Positions 1 to 10,736 of a stretch of 64,000 nucleotides of DNA are shown here, piece by piece. The stretch's first letter is position 1, and each line of letters opens with the position of its first letter. The position numbers and the translations under genes were made by a program. Source of the DNA: Hydrangea macrophylla (taxonomy: Eukaryota; Streptophyta; Magnoliopsida; Cornales; Hydrangeaceae); assembly GCA_033977485.1 (NCBI GenBank), contig CM066995.1, positions 53,009,162 through 53,073,161 of the forward strand, written 5' to 3'. Under the pieces are notes generated by a model. The model worked only from the letters and a program-made list of their open reading frames with translations, made no database searches and had not been told where the DNA came from.

Positions 1-194
1 TTTATCAGCCCAATGAGGTCTCATGTTAGCCCATAGAGGTTGACCCATAGAGGCGTTCTTTCATGCCAAAAAAAGGTCTACCTTGTTCGAGTTCTCCAGC
101 AAAATTCAAGTGTAGACTAGCATATAGACAAAGTGGGTATTGATGAAGACAAATTCGTAGAGATTTTTCAAATCCCCATGAGTTTGAGGGGGAG
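1..194 (+). mobile_element. 3' end of a Copia-type internal region ending in a polypurine tract
   Basis: No open frame survives here. The stretch ends in a purine-rich tract (about 179-194, GAGTTTGAGGGGGAG) directly before an LTR that begins TGTTGG. A polypurine tract next to TGTTG is the standard 3' end of a plant Copia internal region. The window edge cuts off the rest of the element. Confidence 0.6.
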
Positions 195-438
195 TGTTGG
201 AGAATATAAGTTGGAGTAGTATATGTGATAAATCATCTTCTCATTAGAATGTCAAATATAAGCACGTGCAAAATATGTTAAATTAGATGAGGAAACTACA
301 TATTTGATTGCTAAAATTAAGTAATCATATAATTAGTTCCCATATACTGGTGGGTGATTCTCTACATATAAACCCTTCATGGTTCTTGTAATTCCATCCC
401 TACAATTATCAATAAATCACCGATTAAATTTTTCTACA
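195..438 (+). mobile_element. Short Copia LTR (LTR A)
   Basis: The 244-bp stretch starts TGTTGGAGAA and ends TTTTTCTACA. It carries a TATA-like ACATATAAA near 363 and polyadenylation-like AATAAAT near 410. It is followed at once by the initiator-Met primer site. It is unusual in having a polypurine tract on its left and a primer site on its right, so it sits between two internal regions and does not bound a single element. Confidence 0.75.
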
Positions 439-450
439 TGGTATCAGAGC
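439..450 (+). other. Primer binding site of a Copia-type element
   Basis: TGGTATCAGAGC is the classical plant Copia primer site, complementary to the 3' end of initiator methionine tRNA. It abuts the CA end of the LTR. Confidence 0.85.
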
Positions 451-1202
451 ATAAGATCCACCTACTGATGGCAGTGGGAGGCGACCCCTAGTAGCCACCT
501 TATTTTTCATCTTTGCCGACCGGTCGTCGAGAGTCCGTAATATTGTCGGAAATATGTTTCAACCGTCACTATTCATTGGCACTATTCACGATTCACCCAA
601 CATTGTTCACGTTTATTGTTAATCGGAACTATTCACCCGTTACTGTTCATGGTTACTGTTCGTCGGCATAGTTCACTGGTGTTGTTCCCCCCTTTGTCTT
701 TCTTTGTCAACTCACCATTTAGAGTCGAGAGATTTATTTCAATTGCCAATCTTCTTTGAAAGACTGAGAAAGTTTGTTGCCAATCTCTTTTGTGAGATTG
801 AGAGTGTTGTTTGCCGATCATCATTACAAAATCGAGAAAATCCTAGCCTCTTCTTCGATTTGTTTTGAAGTTAAGAAAATCCTTTGCCAATATCCTTCAT
901 GGGATTGAGAGTACCGTATGTAGACTCGGTGTGCTCCATATTTATGTTGATAATCCATTGTTTGGGATGTTTGTTGTTCAGCTTCAGATTATAGACCGTT
1001 GATGTTCAACGATTATCGTTTAGTCACAAGTTGAAGACGTCGGCCCCTTCAATGAGGTCGAGAGTTATTTTGTTGGCCAAATGGGGTTGAGAATTGTTTT
1101 TTCTTTTCTTTTTTTTTTCCCTAAGCGTTTAGTTTTTTGCTTGTAAACTTCCTTTCAAACTTCGGTTGTAGTTTTCATTACTGCCTTCAGTTTGTGGAGG
1201 AG
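451..1202 (+). mobile_element. Non-coding internal region of a Copia/LARD-like element
   Basis: The stretch runs from a primer site to a polypurine tract (about 1191-1202, TTTGTGGAGGAG) but has no gag or pol ORF. It contains repeated short phrases such as GTTACTGTTCA and GCCAATCT...GAGATTGAGAG. It looks like the untranslated leader and tail of a non-autonomous element. The LTR on its right is a different family from the one on its left. Confidence 0.55.
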
Positions 1203-1476
1203 TGTTAAAGGGCAATTTAGTAATTGAGTAGATTAGGGCTTAGGTGATGACGTCAACCCTAGTAGTATTTTGTAATTTACCTTTTGTGTTATTGCCTATA
1301 TATAGGCCTCCATTGTAACCCTTTCATAATATAATCAATATAATCCCATCAAGTTTATTTACAATATGCATATATTTTCATATCAAACACTAATTACAAT
1401 TTTCAATTTTTCTCTTCAATGTTCCTTTCTTTCTTCCTATTCCTAACCCTAAACGTCACCTTAATAAATTCTAACT
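1203..1476 (+). mobile_element. Copia-type LTR of a second family (LTR B)
   Basis: It begins TGTTAAAGGG and runs to a CTAACT end just before TGGTATCAGAGC. A TATA box (CCTATATATAGG, near 1297) is followed by CCATTGTAACCC and an ATATAATCAATATAATC stretch, a common promoter and polyadenylation layout in Copia LTRs. The terminal CA seems mutated. Its sequence does not align with the LTR at 195-438. Confidence 0.65.
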
Positions 1477-1640
1477 TGGTATCAGAGCCTTGCTTATGGG
1501 AGGTCTTGGGTTAGACTCACAAACCCCGCTTTGAGTGCATACTCGGACTTTGTTATTTGTCTCTAATATGATGAGTTTGGTTTGTTAGCTCTCCACGTGC
1601 GAGACGGGGTCGCACGTGAGGGAGGGTGTTGAAGCTTGAT
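1477..1640 (+). mobile_element. TRIM-like internal domain: PBS, about 130 bp, PPT, then start of a third LTR
   Basis: The primer site TGGTATCAGAGC (1477-1488) is followed after only about 130 bp by a purine tract (GAGGGAGGG, about 1618-1626) and TGTTGAAGCTTG at 1627. An internal domain this short without coding capacity is typical of terminal-repeat retrotransposons in miniature. The third LTR fades after roughly 60-80 bp. Confidence 0.5.
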
Positions 1641-2480
1641 TTACATTGTTCCCATTCTCTAATAGCTTAACCTTTTGGAGTAGTTGTGCGAGAAAAAATC
1701 AGCATTTTTTGCTTTCAAAAGCACCGCAACAAAGTTACTTGACAATACACCAAACAAAGCCTTAAATAAAATAAGAAGAAGAATAACACTAATAACATAT
1801 TATAGAAACAAATCCTTTTCCCTTCATACCTGCGTGAATTAGCCAATCGAACATATGCACATGCACATGCACGTGCACGTGCACTAAACTTGACATATCT
1901 GATAAAAAATAGTCACAGAGGCGGAACCTCATTAAGGCAAGGGTGAGCCACAGTTTTCCCAAGCCTTTGAAAGTTTCATAAAATAAATACTTATTCTTTT
2001 TCTCCCACTAGTTGTTATGTATTCTTTATTATGTTGGACCTCCCACAAAACTGGAAGTACAACTGTTAAATTTCGAAATGCAAAGCTCATGTTTTTTTTA
2101 CCATAACCTATCAACTGTAGATATGAGTGAGTAGTAAGTCATTTTCATTGGTCATTGTTGTTAGACTTACTTTTCTCAATTAACAGACCCCAGAATTTGA
2201 TGGAGATCTTTATTTTGTATCTTCCCTTTGTACTCTATATTATAGTGGACTTGAGTTTAATTGAAAGTCTTTTCTAATTTTTTTTTTGTATTTTTCTAAT
2301 TTTCATTGTATACACTTGATGGCAAATATAACACTTCAGTTTGATTCATTTTCCATATTATAAAGTAACTTTCTATTATGTAAAGTGGAAAAAGAAATCA
2401 TTACACACACAAACATGTACGTAAATTGCATACATATTTGAACATTATGTTTTTATTCAGTTATTGGTCCCCCGCTAGAA
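1641..2480. other. Intergenic AT-rich stretch without a recognisable gene
   Basis: The open frames here are short and low-complexity. The stretch holds a hexamer microsatellite at about 1853-1884 (repeats of ATGCAC drifting to GTGCAC) and a decayed fragment containing CCAAACAAAGCC that resembles a MITE end. Nothing else could be assigned. Confidence 0.5.
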
Positions 2481-2790
2481 GAGTTGTCGCCCTCCGCAAC
2501 TGAGTATATAGTTCCCTCATACAGACAAATTCAACAAACAATTAGCAACTAGATCACCTACAAAGTGCCCAATTTGCTTTCTCATTTGGGTGCGAAAACA
2601 TTTCATAGCGTCCCAACATATAATAGAAGAATTCATGCCCAAACGAATACTTCATTCAAGATAAGTGCCCTCGTATCCTAAATTCCATCTGGTCAAACTT
2701 ATTCTACAATGCAATAGCTTCAGATTGCACTAGAAGTAATGCGTTATGGACAACACTTGTCCAGACAAAAGTTATGTGCATACATACCTG
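2481..2790 (-). other. Possible 3' untranslated region or lost last exon area of the response regulator
   Basis: On the minus strand this stretch lies downstream of the last recognisable coding exon. A splice-acceptor-like TTTTGCAG occurs near 2780, but the frame that follows does not give a tail I recognise from type-B response regulators. The assignment as 3' UTR is an inference from position only. Confidence 0.3.
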
Positions 2791-2835
2791 CAAAATTTTG
2801 ATACATATAGATATTGATGATACGTTTATCCAGCT

Positions 2836-3005
2836 ATAAAAAAGAAGGTATTGATGTGGTATTGATGTTTAAAAACCTGGTTGAGCGTATGGTATTGATG
2901 TGGGAATTAGAGATTTTTCAGTTTGTTCAAAAAAGCTTCAGTTTGCTGCTTTTAAAAAGCTGTAAAACGCTGGTTGCCAAACGGACTCAACCTTTTAAAT
3001 AATCC
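2836..3005. mobile_element. MITE-like fragment
   Basis: The sequence has short inverted, AAGC-rich words (AAAAGCTTCAG, GCTTTTAAAAAGCTG) and the phrase GTTGCCAAACGGACTC, which is common at ends of plant hAT or Harbinger MITEs. No target duplication could be fixed. It lies between the last response-regulator exon and the possible 3' UTR. Confidence 0.3.
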
Positions 3006-3145
3006 CAAAATAATTGGTTAATAAACGGGCCCTAAGTCATTATGTTCATTTAACAGTTCAAGATCCAAACACAAATAAAAACAAAATCAAGAACTAAAAA
3101 GTTAACAAAAATGTAATTAAGAAACCTAACAAAAAAACAAAAATT

Positions 3146-4546
3146 TTACCGTACCTCTTTAAATATTGCACTTACTAGATCTTCCAAGGAATGAACCTTA
3201 CTATACTCATAACTTCCCTGTGGCTTCCTCTGCTCCATGAGGTACCGTTGTTTAAATTGTTCAGCATTGTTATGCTGCATCGGTATGGGATCAACAAAAT
3301 TGGACTGTTCAATCAAATTGAAATCGTGATTTCTATGGCAGATTGTGTCATTCTGGTCGAAACTTTGGGGGAATGTACCAAGAACACCATGAGAAGAGGT
3401 CAAAGAGTTCATCGAGCCTGAGTGGTGCGATGCCTCGTCTATACGATCATCCCACCCTTGTCTTGATACATAAGTCATATTCTGCCCAACATTATTGCCC
3501 ACCGGGGCCACTTGGCTATGGAGATCTGTTCTTGAATCCAACAATTGATCAAGCCCCGAAGTGATGAGACTTATATCATGAGGGTTGTGCCCAATATGCA
3601 TCATTGAAGAATTATTTTCTACTGACTGAACTGCCCCCTGCCAGTTGTCATTACATCTACCATAATCCTGCAAATGAGAAGGAAATTTGGCGTTTAAAGA
3701 GGGCATTATGGCAGAAGATTGATTGCCAAAAACACCCCTCTTTTGGAATTCTTCACGATGCCCTTCTAGAAGAGTGTTTCTCGAGTCCCCACTGCTTGTC
3801 TTTGTATCTGAGAAGCTTCCGGTAACTGGGAAAATCACTGAATCATCACTAGTAGTGGAGAGATCTCCTAAGTGAGTAACACCGTTGTTCTGCTGTACTT
3901 GAGCAAGTTCTTGTGACGACATGGGCAATCCGTGAAGTATATTCCCGTTTCGATGACCTGGCACTAAAATTGGGTGAAACTTGTTAGGATCGTCAACGAG
4001 GTTATTCGAGTTTTGCCCGTGTCCAATTTGAACCAATCCCGACGAAGAAAGGCCACGTGTAGCCAAACCGTCAGGACTGTTCAATCTACCGAGCATCCCA
4101 CTAGGTGATGAGAAGGACTTCAAAGAAGAGTTCTGAAACTGCCCGGGTCGAGCTAAACTACGGTTATTTCCAATTCCATTCAAATAACCCATATGAGAAA
4201 AGGAATAATCTGTGCCACCTAAGGCTGCAACCATATGAGCTTGCTGGTTTGCCACGCAGCTGATTCTTTTCAGGTAAAGCCTGTATTTCTGCAGCAATAG
4301 AGTAAGAGAATAAGCTTTGAGGCAATTTAAGAGTCTACAGAAGTGATGAAGGAAAAGTTAGTTTTTTGCCTGGAGATGGCTGGCCACGTTCTCTCTAGTA
4401 AGCTTCTCTACATTCATCAAATCTAGAATCCTTTTAGGGACAGCCTCTGCAGCAGAAACATGAGAGGTGGAAAATAATTATTGCTAGGACATTATGTTGC
4501 ATTTGGTATGTAAGAGGCTTTTTTCCGTGCAAACACTGATATACTT

Positions 4547-4589
<43 letters not shown>

Positions 4590-6923
4590 TGAGAGAAGGC
4601 AAAAGGTGGTAGAGACAAACATACTAAAATGATAGTGTGAGAGTTCTTTACTATAGAATTGAGGAGCATGAGGTTCCGTCAAACGCCAAGTCAAGTTCTC
4701 ATATACAAAATACCATCTCCAACTTAAAAGCAGATGCAAGTAAGACATGCTCTTTTGAAAATGAAGGCAATAATTTAGTTACAAATGATGAGAATGCATT
4801 TGAAAGACCCTTAGAAATGTACCACAAAAATTTGGACAAGTGCTAATGGGAAATTAAGCAAGTTAAGAATTTTCAGTGCATAAATTATGGAGAGAAACAA
4901 ATATTTTGAAAGCGATTGGGATATATATATATACGAGTAAAACATAGGCCTAGAAATATTCCCCAAACAAATTAAACAATGGAGAACATTTTGACGATAA
5001 TGGTGAAGAACTTACTTTCAATGCCCAACTGATTCACAACTGCAACGAACTTGCGATGCAGCTCCATAGACCAAACAACCCGAGGCTTCTTCTGGGTTGA
5101 CGAGTCCTCATTATTATGTCCATTTTCGTCATTTTCCTCGTCCTCGTCTTCATTCTGGTCCTTCCTTTTTCTGTTAAGCTTCCCATTCTGATCAGAATCT
5201 CCTACCCCAGTGAGTCCTTGTCCTCCACCATTTTCACGATGAGACTTGTCAGAGTCGTTCCGATCATTGGAATCAAACTTCTTCCTCCTAATCACGTGTT
5301 GCCATATGTTCTTTAACTCCTCAATTCGGATGGGTTTTAGCAAATAATCACAAGCTCCGTGGGTTATTCCCTTCATTACAAGCCTTGTATCACCATTTGC
5401 TGATAACACTGCAAACATATAAAGAACTTAATTTTAGAATACTGAAGTATATCATGATAAATATATTGAAGATGTTTACAAGAGTAAACCACATTTCTAA
5501 ATTTCAATTTCCAAACGGTTTCAAGAACAAGTTAAAAATTAAAGTGGAGCCCAAAAGCTTATTTCTTTCTTTTTTCCGATTCAATAAGAATATGAGAAAT
5601 CCGTCAAAATGGCTCCAAAATGGATAAGAAGTACGTCAAATGTTCTTTAAACTTAGATCTTGTTTTTATCAATCATTTGCAGGGGAATAGCTGTATTCCA
5701 TGAACAGATACTTGTTTTTCTTCATTTTTTTATAAAAAAAAATGTATAAAATGATGCCAAAAAGTAAAGAAAAGCAATAAAATGTTCTTTTTGCTTCATG
5801 GATTTTGTGAGGAAAGGAAAAAAAAACACTTTTGTTTGGTTGATAAGGGAAACAGTGAAGGAAATAGGAAGTAAAAATAAATAGTACAGAATATATCAAA
5901 AATTTTAAATTTTGTGAGTCAACACAACCTTCCTCTTTCTCGGGTTCCAATTTGTTTAGGAAAATTTTATTTTCTAATGTTATTTAAACATGTGCAGTAG
6001 GGAGGGTACTAGTTTTCTTTCTCGTTATTCTATCCTTCCTCTTTTTCATCGCTAAATCCATTAAAGAGGCTTCTACAAATTTCTCAAAGGAAAGCACTCA
6101 ACCAGTGAACTTATCAATCATTTGCTGCTAAGTATAGATGTATACCGTGAATAGATACATGTTTTTTCATCAATGTTTCGTTTAAAAAAAAAAAGAGCAT
6201 AAAACGCTGCCAAAAATGGAAAGAAAAGCAATTAAATGCTCTTCAAAGAGAGTATGTATTTGTCTTGCTGGCTTACTTATGACAGGTAGGTCCATCTCAA
6301 GCCCCACAAGCTCAAGTAGCTTAAAACCATCCATGTCTGGCATATGCACATCACTTATAACCAAATCAAAGTTGTGTTTGTTCTCTCTCAACATCTTCAG
6401 AGCCGTGATTGCTTGGTTGGTCGTCGTAACTGCAAATCAAGAACCCATTTTTTATTTTTTTATTTTTTTTTAAAGCCAAACAGGTTCCCAAAAAAAATTC
6501 TGAGGGATCAGAAATCACAACCATAGATCAATAAAATCAAAACATAAATACTCAAAAACCCAATCCAAGATTATGAAGAAAAGATCAATTATTGGTGTTA
6601 TGTATTTGCATCAAAAACTCAAATTGGATTTAAATTAGTCCAATATATGCAACAAAAAGATCTATTATTGTGTTACTTAAAAGTCCAATATATGCAACAA
6701 AAACTCAAAATGGATTTAAGTTGTAAAATCTATTATCTATCTTATTTTCAGGAAGATCTCTTTTTTCAGTTCTGCGAAAATGAGAATTTTAGATCCCATG
6801 TGCAATCAATTTTACAAAATCATAGAGATTGGTGATTTAATCATCTAAAGTACAAGTTAACAAAAACTAGAAAGAAAGGCTTCACAAACACCAAATACAA
6901 GAAAATCTAAAAAGAAAATCCAT

Positions 6924-6975
<52 letters not shown>

Positions 6976-7402
6976 TGTATTTTTGTAGATTCCTTTCCAA
7001 ACACCAAATGAAGAACAAAAAGTCAACAATAATATGCAAAACTAAAGAACCAATCTCCAAAATCCTCAATACAAGTTTCATAAGATAATGGATTTGAGTT
7101 CCCTTGCACAATATTCACTCACAAACTCCAAATCAAGAACAAAATCTTATCAAAAACCCACAAATCTAAGAACCCCATTACACAGAATCTCACCAAAAAC
7201 AAAAAAAAAAAAATAAATAAAAAATAAATCAAACAACTAAACCAATTTTAAGAAACAAATAAGAAATCAAACCATGGTATTGGCATTTCCGAAGCAGAGA
7301 GTCCAACAATCTAAGGCAAGTTGGGTCATCGTCGACGGCGAGAACTCGCATACCCACCGGAAACCGATCACTGGGTTCATCAATTTTCTGCTCCACTGTC
7401 AT
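3146..7402 (-). CDS. Type-B two-component response regulator (ARR10/ARR12-like)
   Basis: This is a nuclear transcription factor of cytokinin signalling: histidine phosphotransfer proteins phosphorylate its receiver, and it then activates target genes. Coding exons on the minus strand are 7402-7273, 6429-6277, 5408-5016, 4446-4370 and 4288-3155 (or reading on to TAA at 3148-3146). Phases agree at every junction, giving about 630 residues. The receiver domain (about 19-135) has the acidic triad at D24-D26, phosphoacceptor D70 in [11 protein letters not shown], and K119 in LLKPIR. An acidic linker with [12 protein letters not shown] follows. The Myb-like GARP B-motif spans about 201-258 ([12 protein letters not shown] to [16 protein letters not shown]). 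The rest is a Gln/Asn/Ser-rich C-terminal region typical of the activation part. The ATG at 7402 gives MTVEQ, a common start in this group. The second exon starts with VTTTNQ after the first ends QYH. The usual tail after SLEDLVSA was not found. No stop or frameshift is seen, so the gene looks functional. ARR10 versus ARR12 was not resolved. Confidence 0.93.
4289..4369 (-). other. Intron 4 of the response regulator, a GC-AG intron
   Basis: On the minus strand the exon ends CATCTCCAG and the intron begins GCAAAA. It ends TTGCTGCAG before AAATACAGG. The junction restores [12 protein letters not shown] of the GARP motif exactly, so the non-canonical GC donor is well supported. The intron is 81 bp. 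Confidence 0.85.
4447..5015 (-). other. Intron 3 of the response regulator, with a TA/GA microsatellite
   Basis: It starts GTAAGT (minus strand, 5015) and ends CTGCAG (4447), splitting the GARP domain codon for K226. About 4547-4590 is (TA)n followed by (GA)n on the plus strand. Confidence 0.85.
5409..6276 (-). other. Intron 2 of the response regulator, containing a diverged internal duplication
   Basis: The donor GTAAGC is at 6276 and the acceptor TTTGCAG ends at 5409. Two segments, about 5667-5790 and 6112-6247, share the order TATCAATCATTTGC, a GATACxTGTTTTT word, AAAACGCTGCCAAAAA or its variant, and AAAGAAAAGCAAT. They therefore look like copies of one roughly 130-bp unit. Confidence 0.75.
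6430..7272 (-). other. Intron 1 of the response regulator, with a long GA microsatellite
   Basis: The donor GTTTGA (7272) follows CAT G and the acceptor is TTTGCAG (6430). A pure (GA)n run of nearly 50 bases lies at about 6927-6973. Confidence 0.85.
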
Positions 7403-7574
7403 TTTCTGATTTGAAAATCAAATTTGAAAGAGTTGTGATTGTTTTCTTCTCTCTCTCTAGAGATTTAAGTAACTTTCTAATCTATTAAAGGAGAGAGAAA
7501 TGCATATAGGGAAAGAAAATATGTCAGCTTAAAGAAGAGATTAATTAGCTAATGTTGATTGGTCTTTGATGGAA
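7403..7574 (-). promoter_or_regulatory. 5' untranslated and proximal promoter region of the response regulator
   Basis: The region directly upstream of the start codon carries a CT-rich tract on the plus strand (about 7445-7462, GA-rich in the sense direction), common in plant 5' UTRs. No TATA box could be fixed with confidence. Confidence 0.4.
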
Positions 7575-8085
7575 TTAATAAATTAACAGTAAAAGCAATA
7601 TCAGTTCGAATCTAATCCAGTTACAAAAAGTTGGATAGACTTTTGAATATTTTTTTTTTATTTTACCAAAAGTGGTGAAGAAACTTTGGGTTAGCGTCAA
7701 ATTTTATATTATATTGGAAGGTGATATATTTTATTTTTGGTCTTGTACTTGTCGTATACTTTGTGTATTTTCTGTAGGATTCAAGACTTTTGAAAAAACA
7801 ATGTCTTAAATCACTGTTCATTTCTTGCTCTTCAATTTTTTTGGAGTAGTTGGGGATCAGGAGTTATTTGATTCAAATTTTGGAAAGTTTATATAGGTTC
7901 CAATCTGAATAAAAAATAAAAATAAAAAAAAAATGGTTTCAATCATATTTATATTTGAACATGATTTAAGTTAGGTATGTTTTGAAATCTTAATTGACTT
8001 GAAATTTACCACACCCAATTTTATCTACACTTAGGTTGACTTGGTCTTAGATAATTTAGGCATTCAAAATTCTCAATTTTATGTC
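7575..8085. repeat. Upstream region of the response regulator, duplicated at 26458-26945
   Basis: Both copies share, in the same order, TTAACAGTAAAA, ATCTAATCCA, TTACAAAAAGTTGG, TATTGGAAGGTGAT, AGGATTCAAGACTTTTG, AGATCAGGAGTTATTTGAT, ACATGATTTAAGTTAGGTATG and CACTTAGGTTGACT. The copies are diverged by substitutions and small indels. The duplication stops short of the coding exons. Confidence 0.85.
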
Positions 8086-8225
8086 TACCACATTAATAAA
8101 AGAGAGAAGGCATTGAACAATAAACATTATTCATTTCTACAGTGTTCGCCTATTCGGGCAACTTTGCCCTTTGTTCTTTTGTTTTTTTCCTTTTTTTTCT
8201 CCACTTCTTATGTACCATATGTTAT

Positions 8226-8671
8226 TAGGGGTGGGCAAACAGTTCAGTTAACCGAAATTTTTAACCGAACCGAAATAAAATAACCAATTCAGTTGAGAAC
8301 TGAACCGAACCGAACCGAATTTAGTTTGAGCTGAAACCGAACTGTTTTAACTAGCTCGGTTCGGTTTTCGGTACCACTTAAGGAAATCGAACCGAACCGA
8401 AAACCGAATTATATAATATACATATATATATATGCACTATGTAGAAAATAGGGTTCATTACTTTATTTCATTTTTTTCTTCTTTCATTTTGGGACTGGAG
8501 GAGTCTGGACTGTGCGACCTCACCAGTCGGCGCTGCCGACCTCACACCTCACTCTCACACCAGCCATTGGCCCACCGATCGCCGACCGACGACCTCACCA
8601 ACACCTCACTCAGTGACCGCCGGCGATTGGGACTCACCAACACCTCACTATCACACCAGGTCTCTCTCTCT

Positions 8672-8706
<35 letters not shown>

Positions 8707-9293
8707 GATCTCTGGAAAATCTCATCTCTCTCTAGATTTCTGGAAAGTCTCATATTCCTTGAGTGATTTGGGTTTTTGGTAGGGGCTGATGTAGTGATTT
8801 GGGTTTCTTGAAGGGGCTGAGAAAAAAAATGGGTGATTTGGGTTTCTGGATCCCGAATATGAAATGGAAGGGGTTGATGTAGTGATTAGTGATTACTGAT
8901 TCAGTGATTCTCATGTCATGTTTTGTGATTTACTGATTTTAATTTTTAATTTTGCAAAAAATTATATTAAAACTAAATGGTTAATAATTCTTGTATAGTA
9001 TGCTAATTGCCTAATTGCTTTGTATATCAAATCTGTTTGGAATTCCTATTAAGAAAAAAAAAAAGCTTTAATGCTTTGGCTTTAATATTTTTTTATTTTT
9101 TTATTTTTTTTGCTTGACTATTTCAGTTAACCGAATTTCATAACCGAACTGAATTTGAAATTCGGTTAACCGAACCGAACCAACCGAATTATATTTCAGT
9201 CAGTTAACAGTTGACAGTTTCTCAAACCGAACCAAACTCAAACCGAACCGAATTTCTCCAAACCGAACCGAACCGACCGAATGCCCACCCCTA
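8226..9293. mobile_element. Non-autonomous hAT-type element 1 (TAGGGGTGGGCA family)
   Basis: The ends are TAGGGGTGGGCAAAC and ATGCCCACCCCTA. They are flanked by a perfect 8-bp target duplication TATGTTAT (8218-8225, 9294-9301), diagnostic of the hAT superfamily. Both subterminal regions are packed with AACCGAACCG in direct and inverted orientation. The centre has a CT microsatellite (about 8660-8705) and no transposase. Confidence 0.85.
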
Positions 9294-9396
9294 TATGTTA
9301 TTAGTCTAGGGGTAGTTTTGTCATTTTTAGGCGTTCATGAACAGTTCTCACTTCTCACTATTCATCCATTCAGTGTAATGGTTGTTTTGCCCTTGT

Positions 9397-9424
9397 CCCC
9401 CCCCCCCCCCCCCCCCCCCCCCCC
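9397..9424 (+). repeat. Homopolymer run of 28 cytosines
   Basis: An uninterrupted C tract follows TGCCCTTGT. It is exceptional in otherwise AT-rich DNA. It could be an assembly or sequencing artefact or a real G-quadruplex/i-motif-forming tract. Confidence 0.9.
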
Positions 9425-9990
9425 TTCCTTTTTATTCTGTAATATTTTGGGGTTTATGGATTTATGTAAGGGCATTTTTGTAAGTTCAAGAAAACAATCA
9501 TTTTTTGGTCATTTTTTTAAATTTTATTTAATATCAAAATGAGAATTTAATCAATTCTTTGGCAAAACTGAGATTGGCTTGTGTTTTTTTTTTTTCTCAT
9601 TGTTTTCCCTTTTCCCAAACAAGGCAATATTGTGCCTTAGACAAAAGTCAAAAATCGCGGCTCCTTGTCTGTCAGCCCATTTTGGCCTTTGTTTTGGTTT
9701 TTTTTTTTTTCTTTTCCCAAACAAGGCACTAATCCCTAAGGCAACAATTTAGGCTATGCCATGTTTGGCAAACCGATTTTGGGCTTTGTTATTTTTGTTC
9801 CCAAACATGGCCTTTTTTTCTCTCTCTCTCTTTCGGTTTTGGTTTTTTTTTTTTTTTTTTTTTGTGTATATTTTTCAAAAAAAAATTCCCTTCAAAAAGG
9901 GCCCCCCCCCCGGCCTTTTTTTTTTTTTTACGATTTTGATTTGTTTTGTTCTTTTGTATTTTTTTTAAAATGTTCTTGAATTTAATTTTA
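9425..9990. other. Poly-T-rich low-complexity stretch
   Basis: Repeated T runs, a second C run (about 9902-9911), and words such as CCAAACAAGGC and CCAAACATGGCC suggest a decayed MITE. The translated frames consist of F/S/L/P low complexity and are not genes. Confidence 0.5.
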
Positions 9991-10736
9991 GGGTTAATTA
10001 CACTTTACCCCCTGTGGTTTGACCCGAAATCACTTTACCCCCTGTGGTTTATAATTGACCACTTAACCCCCCCTGTGCTTTTTGGTGAAGTGGCACTGTT
10101 ACGGAATGTAACGGATAACATAAAGTTACAAAAATACCCCTAGATTAATATGAATAAATCTACTTGTAGAGAGAGGCCCTCTCTCACTTTACCTTTACCA
10201 AACTTAAGCTTTAGCAGTAGAACGATGGGGATTAGGGTTTGAGTGTGACGATTTGTATGGATTCAAATGGCTATGGCTATGGTTTTGGTTGCTGCAAAGA
10301 ACGATAGGCACAGTGAAGATTAAGTTGGTCTGTTGATGCTCTGGTTTCAGTTGGTCTGTCAAAGCTCTGTCCACGCTCAGTTGATCTGCCAAAGCTCCTT
10401 TTAAGGTACTTCTTTTTGCTTTCAAGTATTAATTGTTTGGATGGAGGATTTTGCTGAGAGTTAGAAATGCTTTTATAGATGTGAATTTCAAAGCAAATGC
10501 GCATGCAAGTGGGGACCATGTTATGTGGTGTTGGTAAAAAAGAGAGCATCTCTGTTTTATATATCATATACATATAAAATGGACTTGACATATAAAGTAT
10601 ATTTCTTTGTTAGTTGTATCAAAACAAATTGGCCCTACAAGCACTTTGAGAAATGTATTAAATTACTTTGTTAGTAATTGTTTGTTTAATGTCACTTTGG
10701 TGTGTATTAAATTACTCTTTTTCTATATTTTTCAGC

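Noticed and set aside
4434..4748. 104-codon frame with SLSLSL and IYIYI
   Set aside because: Produced by a TA/GA microsatellite in intron 3 of the response regulator.
8432..8707. 91-codon frame with LTNTSLSHQ repeats
   Set aside because: Lies in a non-autonomous hAT element and ends in a CT microsatellite; no recognisable product.
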